64,000 nt of DNA from Edaphochlamys debaryana. Its lineage: Eukaryota; Chlorophyta; Chlorophyceae; Chlamydomonadales. A program made the position numbers and the translations under genes. The notes beneath the pieces were generated by a model, which saw only the letters and a program-made list of their open reading frames with translations, was not told the origin of the DNA and searched no databases. The DNA is taken from contig JAEHOE010000060.1 in NCBI GenBank assembly GCA_016858145.1, positions 558,001-622,000 on the forward strand, read 5' to 3'. Below are positions 59,211-64,000 of this stretch, in pieces (the first letter of the stretch is position 1; each line of letters begins with the position of its first letter).

Positions 59211-62200
59211 TCAGTGCTGGTTCTTGTTTGCATCGGCGCCCTCGCGCGACGGCACTCCAAAGGAGGGGCGGTCCGTGAAGTTCCAGATGCGCTCCAGCTC
59301 GCCCCGCTGCGCCGCTGTGAGCGCCACGGCCCCCAGGGTGCAGGGCACGATGTAGAGCAGCGCGGGCTGGCCGAGGCCCGTGATGTCGTTCGCGACGAAG
59401 GCACCAACAAGGCCTGGGGTTTGTGGAGGTTGGATGTTGAGGAGGGTTGGAAGTTGGGGTGAGGGTTGGGGGTAGTGTTGGGGACAGGGCTCAAGAAGCG
59501 CGGGTGTTTGCCGAATGGAAAGGACAGGGGTAGAGGTGCAAAGGGTCGGGGAACACGGCCGGGAGGGAACTGTGGGGCCCGCCTGGGCCCGAGCGGTACG
59601 GCAGCTCACCTAGCACGTACGACACCATGACTGCAGAGAAGTACGTCCTGTTGTTTAGCGCGGCCTCGCTGACCGGCACGTAGGCCTCCTTCGCCTCCTG
59701 CTCCTCCTCCTCCCGCTGCCGCCGCGCCTCCTCCTCCCCGGCCTTCCCGCCCTCGTCCCCCACAGACGCCAGCGCCGCGCCCAGCCGCCCCGACGGCGAC
59801 CCGGCGCTCAGGCTATCCCGTGACCCGCCCAGCGCCGCCGAGCCCCCGGTGGCACCTCCCGCCGCCGCCGACACCCCCCGCACGAAGGCCTGCCCCAGGC
59901 TGGACGCGGCCGCCGCCGCGCGGCCCCCCTCCCGGTCCACTCCGTCCACGGCCCGGTCCCGCTGCCGCAGCTCCCGGTCCGCGACCCGGTCGTAGGCGGC
60001 GAAGGCGGCGTCAGCGGTGGCGTTGGCGACCTGGGGGTGGAGGGGGGCGGGGGGGAAAGGGATGGAGGGTGTGGGGTGTGGGGATGGCGATGGGGGTGGC
60101 AGGCTGGGGCGCTTGATCGGGCCAGTGCAACGCGCTGACCATGCTATCAGGGGCGGCGGGCAGCGCAGGGTGGCCGTGGGGTCGGGGGGCGGTGCAAGGA
60201 GGGCCAGGGTAGCCCCGGCTGCCGCGAGGGGCCCGATCACGCCCTCCTCCTGAACGCCCACGCCCTGGCCAACACCACAGCCGCGCCCCCTCCGCCCCTC
60301 CCCCGCCCCGCCTCCCACCCCCCACGCCGCCCCGGCCCCACCTGCAGCCCCGTGGCTCCCGGCTGCAGCCCCGCGATGGCCTCCTCCATGGCCTCCGCAG
60401 CGGCCAGCGCCCGCGCCTTCATGTCCACGGAGCGAGAGGCGTCGTAGCGCAGCGCTAGGCAGGCCAGCAGGCCTGGAACCAGGGTTGGAAACATTTGAAT
60501 GTTACCGTGGGATTTGGGGGCGTTTGTTGCTGAGCTGGATCGCGCCGACGCCAGGGAAACCCGTGGGATTTGGGGGCGGGTAACCAAAATCCAAGCCCTA
60601 CCTGGAATGGCGATGTCCCCGAGGCCCAGCAGGGAGAAGGGGAAGGACGCGGCCGCCGCCTCCATGGTCGAACCGCCGCCAGCGATGCGCGGGAACAGGA
60701 TCCGCGTGGGGCCCGTGATCAGATCCGACGTGGCCACTGTGAGCATGACGTTGTCGCCAACCACCTGTACGGCAGAAACGGAAGGGTGGGAGGAGGGCAG
60801 GAGGGGAGAAAAGGAAGATGCGTGAGGGAAAGGGCGGTGGGCAGCAGGACTGTTGCAGGGCTGGGTTCAGGCTTGCCGCAGAGGCAGGGGCGAGCACAGG
60901 CTGACTCGGGGAGCAGAGGATACGTGGCTGCCCAGCCCCTGAGCAGCATCCCTTCCGTTTTCTTCGTCCACCCCACCCCATCCCCATCTCCCGCCCGCGC
61001 CCCACCTTGGGCGATCCGAACACCCAGAACACGTCGTACACCAGAAGCCCCATCAGCAGCAGGCCGGCGGTGCGGAAGCTGCGGGGGCCTGGGGGCGCCA
61101 GGGGTGGCGGGCCGCGGGGTTGCGGGGTTGGTGGGCACAGTAGCAGTAGCGGTATCAAAGGGTGGGTGAGCGCTTCGAGGCGCATCGGCGCAGGCTGCAA
61201 GCCAAGCGTCACCTTCAATCCTCGAGCGCACACTGTCGAGGGCCCCCTCCTCCTCCCCCTCTGCCCCTTCAAACCCTCTTCAAACCCCCATCACAACCCC
61301 TCCACCCCCCACCCACCGATGAGCTGCAGGATGTCCGTGGCGATGAGGGCGGCCACCAGGTTGTTGAGGGTGAAGTTGGAGTGCCCCGAGGCCAGCTCAA
61401 AGGAGGCCAGGCCCAGTGCCGTGGCAACCGCCACCAGGTCGGTGGGGGCCAGCTCGGCCTGCGGTTGGCGGTTGGCGGTTGACAGTGGGTGGGTGGGAGG
61501 GGTGGGGCGCTGGGATGGGGCCCTTGCCTGATAGCCCCGAGAGCCTCCTCAGCCCCATCCGCCCACCCCGCCCCGCCCCCACCTGGCGGATGCTGGCCCC
61601 CGCCTCGTCCAGTAGGAAGCCCTCGGGCAGGGGGAAGCGGATGCTCAGCTCGCCCAGCGGGCCGCCAATCTGACAGGGAGGGAGGGAGCGAGCGGTGGAG
61701 CAAGCGAGCGTGACGGTGGTAGTGGCAGCGGCGGCGTGGTAGCGACATGGCCCTCCGGCCCTTCGCCGAGCCCCTGCAGCCCTGTCTCCTGCCCCTGCCT
61801 GCAGGCCGGATCGGTACGGCACCCGTCCGTGCTCGGGCCTCCCCCCCCGCACCTTGCGCAGCACGGGCACCGCTGCGCCGCTGATGGCGAATGAGCCCAG
61901 CAGCCAGAAGTAGGCGTTGAGGAAGGTCTGGAGCCGGGAGGGCAGCAGAGGAAGAGAGGGTGAGGAGAGGGACGGGGTAGGGTAGGGCTTCGCTCGGCCA
62001 GACCTAGTATGCTGGTGATTTTGAGAAGCCCACCAGTCCTGGTAGTAAACGGCACTCAGCAGCGTCGCTGGCCCAGCCCCATTACCATTGGCCTTGTGAA
62101 CAGCCGGAGCCGGTCTTGGAGTCCGGCTACCCTCCGACCGCAACCTCCCCCCGGCTCTCTACACTCCGCAGGGCATCCCCCGCACAGCCAGCCCCCGCAC

Positions 62201-63871
62201 GCCACACACGCCTGTGTTCCACCCTGAGCAGGGGAGCCCCACCCCCTTCTGAGCAGGGGACCCCGCTCACCTTGATGTCGAAGTCGGGGATAAACTTGAT
62301 GAGCAGGTAGATGCTGAACAGGGACACGGAGGCCAGCACGGGGGCCAGGATGCCCTGCGGCAGGCGGACGGAGGTGGCGGAGGCGGGCCGGGGTGCGTGA
62401 GCGCGTTGGGCGGTATTCGTCTCCCCGGTGGCGCGCTCGCCGACCCTCTCAGGTGCGTTCCCCTCACATCACGCTTGGCATTGAGCACGCAGCAAGCACG
62501 AGGGCCTTTGCGATCCTCGCACTTGGACCACCGGTCTGCGCATAACTCGCCGACCCACTCCCCTGCCGCGACGTCCCCAAGCTGGCGCCAGCTCCCAAAC
62601 CATACGTCTTCAGCCCGCCCCACCTGCTATTGGGTGTTGGTGCAAGCTTCGTCACCACCCCCACATAGCCCGTGCCCCGGCGTCCGTGGCCTCCCCGCAC
62701 GCCCCACGTCCCAGCCGCCGCCAACACCTCCTCCCGCCAGTCCCTAGTCCTCCGCCTCCGCCTCAACCTCCGCCTCAACCTCCGCCTCAACCACCAGCTG
62801 CTTGCCGCGCGTGCAGCCGTTGCAGCAGCCCCCGCAGCGGGCCCAGCTGCTCAGCGCCTGCCGCTGGGCGCACAGCTGCTTGTCGGTGCCTCGGCCTCCG
62901 TGTACGTGTTGTACGACCAGGCCGAGAGGTGTCGCCAGACCCACAGCCTCGGGCGCGCCCCCTCCTGCTGCAGCTGCGCGTTTGCATGGCTTGGTAGCTG
63001 TAACTTACGTACTTGAAGGCGCTGTCCGCAAGCCTGACTCGAGCACGTCGACGGTCAAAATCGCCGTTGCGCTCCCCAGACCTTCCCCAAGTTGCCCCGC
63101 CCGTGCCCAAGTCGCCAGACCTTCCCCAAGTCCCCAGACAAAAGCCCATACCTCCTTGAGGGTAATCTGCTGCCGCTGCGAGGTGGTCAGCGCCCGGTGC
63201 GCTCCCACGTAGATTGTGCACACGGCTATGCCCACAAAGTACGGCAGATCAGCGGCCTTGCTGCGGGGTTGAATGGGATGCAAGAGGAGCGGCCAGGCGG
63301 GCGTTTTACTGAGGCTGCCTGCTGCAGGGCAGGACAAGGCCTAGTTCGGCTTTCAGAAACCCTGCGCAGCACGCGCTATGCACTTGCTAGGACCTTGCTG
63401 AGCGCTTGCGGGGCACCCGCTCAGCAGGCATATCACGCCCGGCCCGGCCTGCCTGGTGTGCAGGAAGTCCGCAGTGCCCAGGGCCAGGATAGAGGCCAGG
63501 GCGCCGTAGGCCGTCACTACGGGAACAGGCGGAGGAGGAGATGGGGAAAGCGTCAAGCGCGCCATTCGAGAGCCCCCTGCAACAACACGGTACTTCGGAC
63601 CCCGGCCTTGGGCCCGGCACTCCTGTGACACCTCCCATGTGTGCGCCCATTGCGACCTGTCTGCAACCCGGTTCAAGGCATGGCAACCCGAGCCCCCTTG
63701 CTCCCGACCGACCTGCGTCCCAGCTCTCCTCCCACTTCCACGGCTTTGCAGCGGCGCTGCTGCTGCTGCTGCTGCTTGAGGGGCCGGGGCCAGGGGCCAG
63801 CGCGGGGTCATCCAGACCGAGGGGTGACTCGGCGTTTGGGGTGTCCACCGATGCCGTTGAGACGACAACAA
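59211..63871 (-). CDS. SPP: signal peptide peptidase (GxGD intramembrane aspartyl protease), 5' end unresolved
   Basis: Exons from high to low coordinates: ~63871-63713, 63516 to 63453 or 63417, 63260-63152, 62354-62271, 61927-61853, 61669-61583, 61458-61317, 61088-61006, 60764-60602, 60472-60342, 60030-59610, 59413-59211. The protease core is complete: LLVYDVFWVFG with the first catalytic Asp (the YD motif), FSLLGLGDIAIPG with the second (GxGD), and the PAL motif in GQPALLYIVP. Helices such as VASVSLFSIYLLIKFIP, TFLNAYFWLLGSFAISGAAV and YFVGIAVCTIYVGAHR match SPP transmembrane segments. SPP cleaves leftover signal peptides and type II tail segments in the ER membrane. Between GLGD and PAL lies an unusual ~150-residue insert rich in Ala, Glu and Arg. 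The C-terminus lacks a KKxx retrieval signal (ends NKNQH). The start codon is not visible: the frame near 63974 opens with GTG, so the first exon may lie beyond the window. Confidence 0.9.
62750..62800. repeat. 12-bp tandem repeat in an SPP intron
   Basis: About four units of CCTCAACCTCCG in the ~800-bp intron between 63151 and 62355. Confidence 0.8.
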
Positions 63872-64000
63872 CTGTGTGGGCGGGAGGTGGGATGTGTGGC
63901 CGCTTGCGAGCTCGGGTACGTGCCACACACCCGCGGTTGGCGGACAGTGCAAAGCCGGGCGGCCTCAGCGCCACCGCACCTTCGGGTTTCTGCTCGCCCG
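63872..64000. other. right edge, upstream of SPP first visible exon
   Basis: The SPP frame stays open toward the window edge without an ATG, and a CACAG acceptor at 63872 could mark an exon start. It could be an intron, a leader or additional coding sequence. Confidence 0.3.

Noticed and set aside
63417..63453. A second GC-AG intron in the SPP gene (CACACCAG then GCAGGC)
   Set aside because: A normal GT donor 36 bp further on (GCGG then GTGCCC) gives the same phase, so the rare donor is not required.
1..64000. tRNA, rRNA, riboswitch or bacterial operon features
   Set aside because: No cloverleaf, rRNA core or ribosome-binding-site-led gene runs were seen. The window is eukaryotic nuclear DNA.

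Overview
The window looks like a nuclear segment of a multicellular volvocine green alga (family Volvocaceae: Volvox, Pleodorina, Eudorina, Yamagishiella and relatives). Three things support this. Coding exons are very GC-rich, carry Ala/Gly/Gln/Ser low-complexity tracts and are split by many short introns with GTGAGN or GTGCGN donors. Gene ends can be followed by TGTAA, the volvocine poly(A) signal. Most tellingly, four paralogous genes of the VARL (volvocine algal RegA-like) SAND-domain family lie close together, as in the known 'reg cluster' that contains the somatic-differentiation gene regA.

Layout. 1417-3363 (-): 3' part of a non-LTR retrotransposon. 3836-8476 (+): 14-exon TKL-type protein kinase with a ~500-residue insertion in the activation segment and a C-terminal CaaX box. 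11214-15290 (-): Gup1/HHAT-like MBOAT acyltransferase. 16005-17829 (-): small one-RRM SR-type splicing factor. 18308-29042 (+): 20-exon, ~2150-residue armadillo-like protein. 30914-34454 (+), 38739-41952 (+), 45522-50019 (+) and 53660-57173 (-): four VARL genes, here called A, B, C and D. 57855-58273 (+): a second, nearly identical 5'-truncated copy of the retrotransposon 3' end, with a short target-site duplication. 59211 to about 63871 (-): signal peptide peptidase, 5' end unresolved and possibly outside the window.

The four VARL genes share one architecture. Each has an N-terminal disordered region with one or two copies of a basic RRMAxAxY motif, a VTVQVxSxKR basic block, a SAND-type domain split by a phase-2 intron at exactly the same place, and a long Ala/Gly/Ser/Gln-rich tail. 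C and D both carry a GRPRKRR AT-hook-like motif plus an acidic tract after the SAND domain, and a matching C-terminal motif. A and B lack these and have Trp/Gln-rich tails. The SAND exon and the adjoining intron are almost identical in nucleotide sequence among paralogues, which points to gene conversion or recent duplication. The spacers between VARL genes hold dispersed and tandem repeats, including a ~600-bp element present in two direct copies that bracket exon 1 of gene C. Gene order would fit rlsA-regA-rlsB-rlsC, but I cannot assign the names from sequence alone.

All spliced models were built by hand from splice signals and frame continuity. Each keeps frame across every stated junction. 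First exons are the least certain parts.
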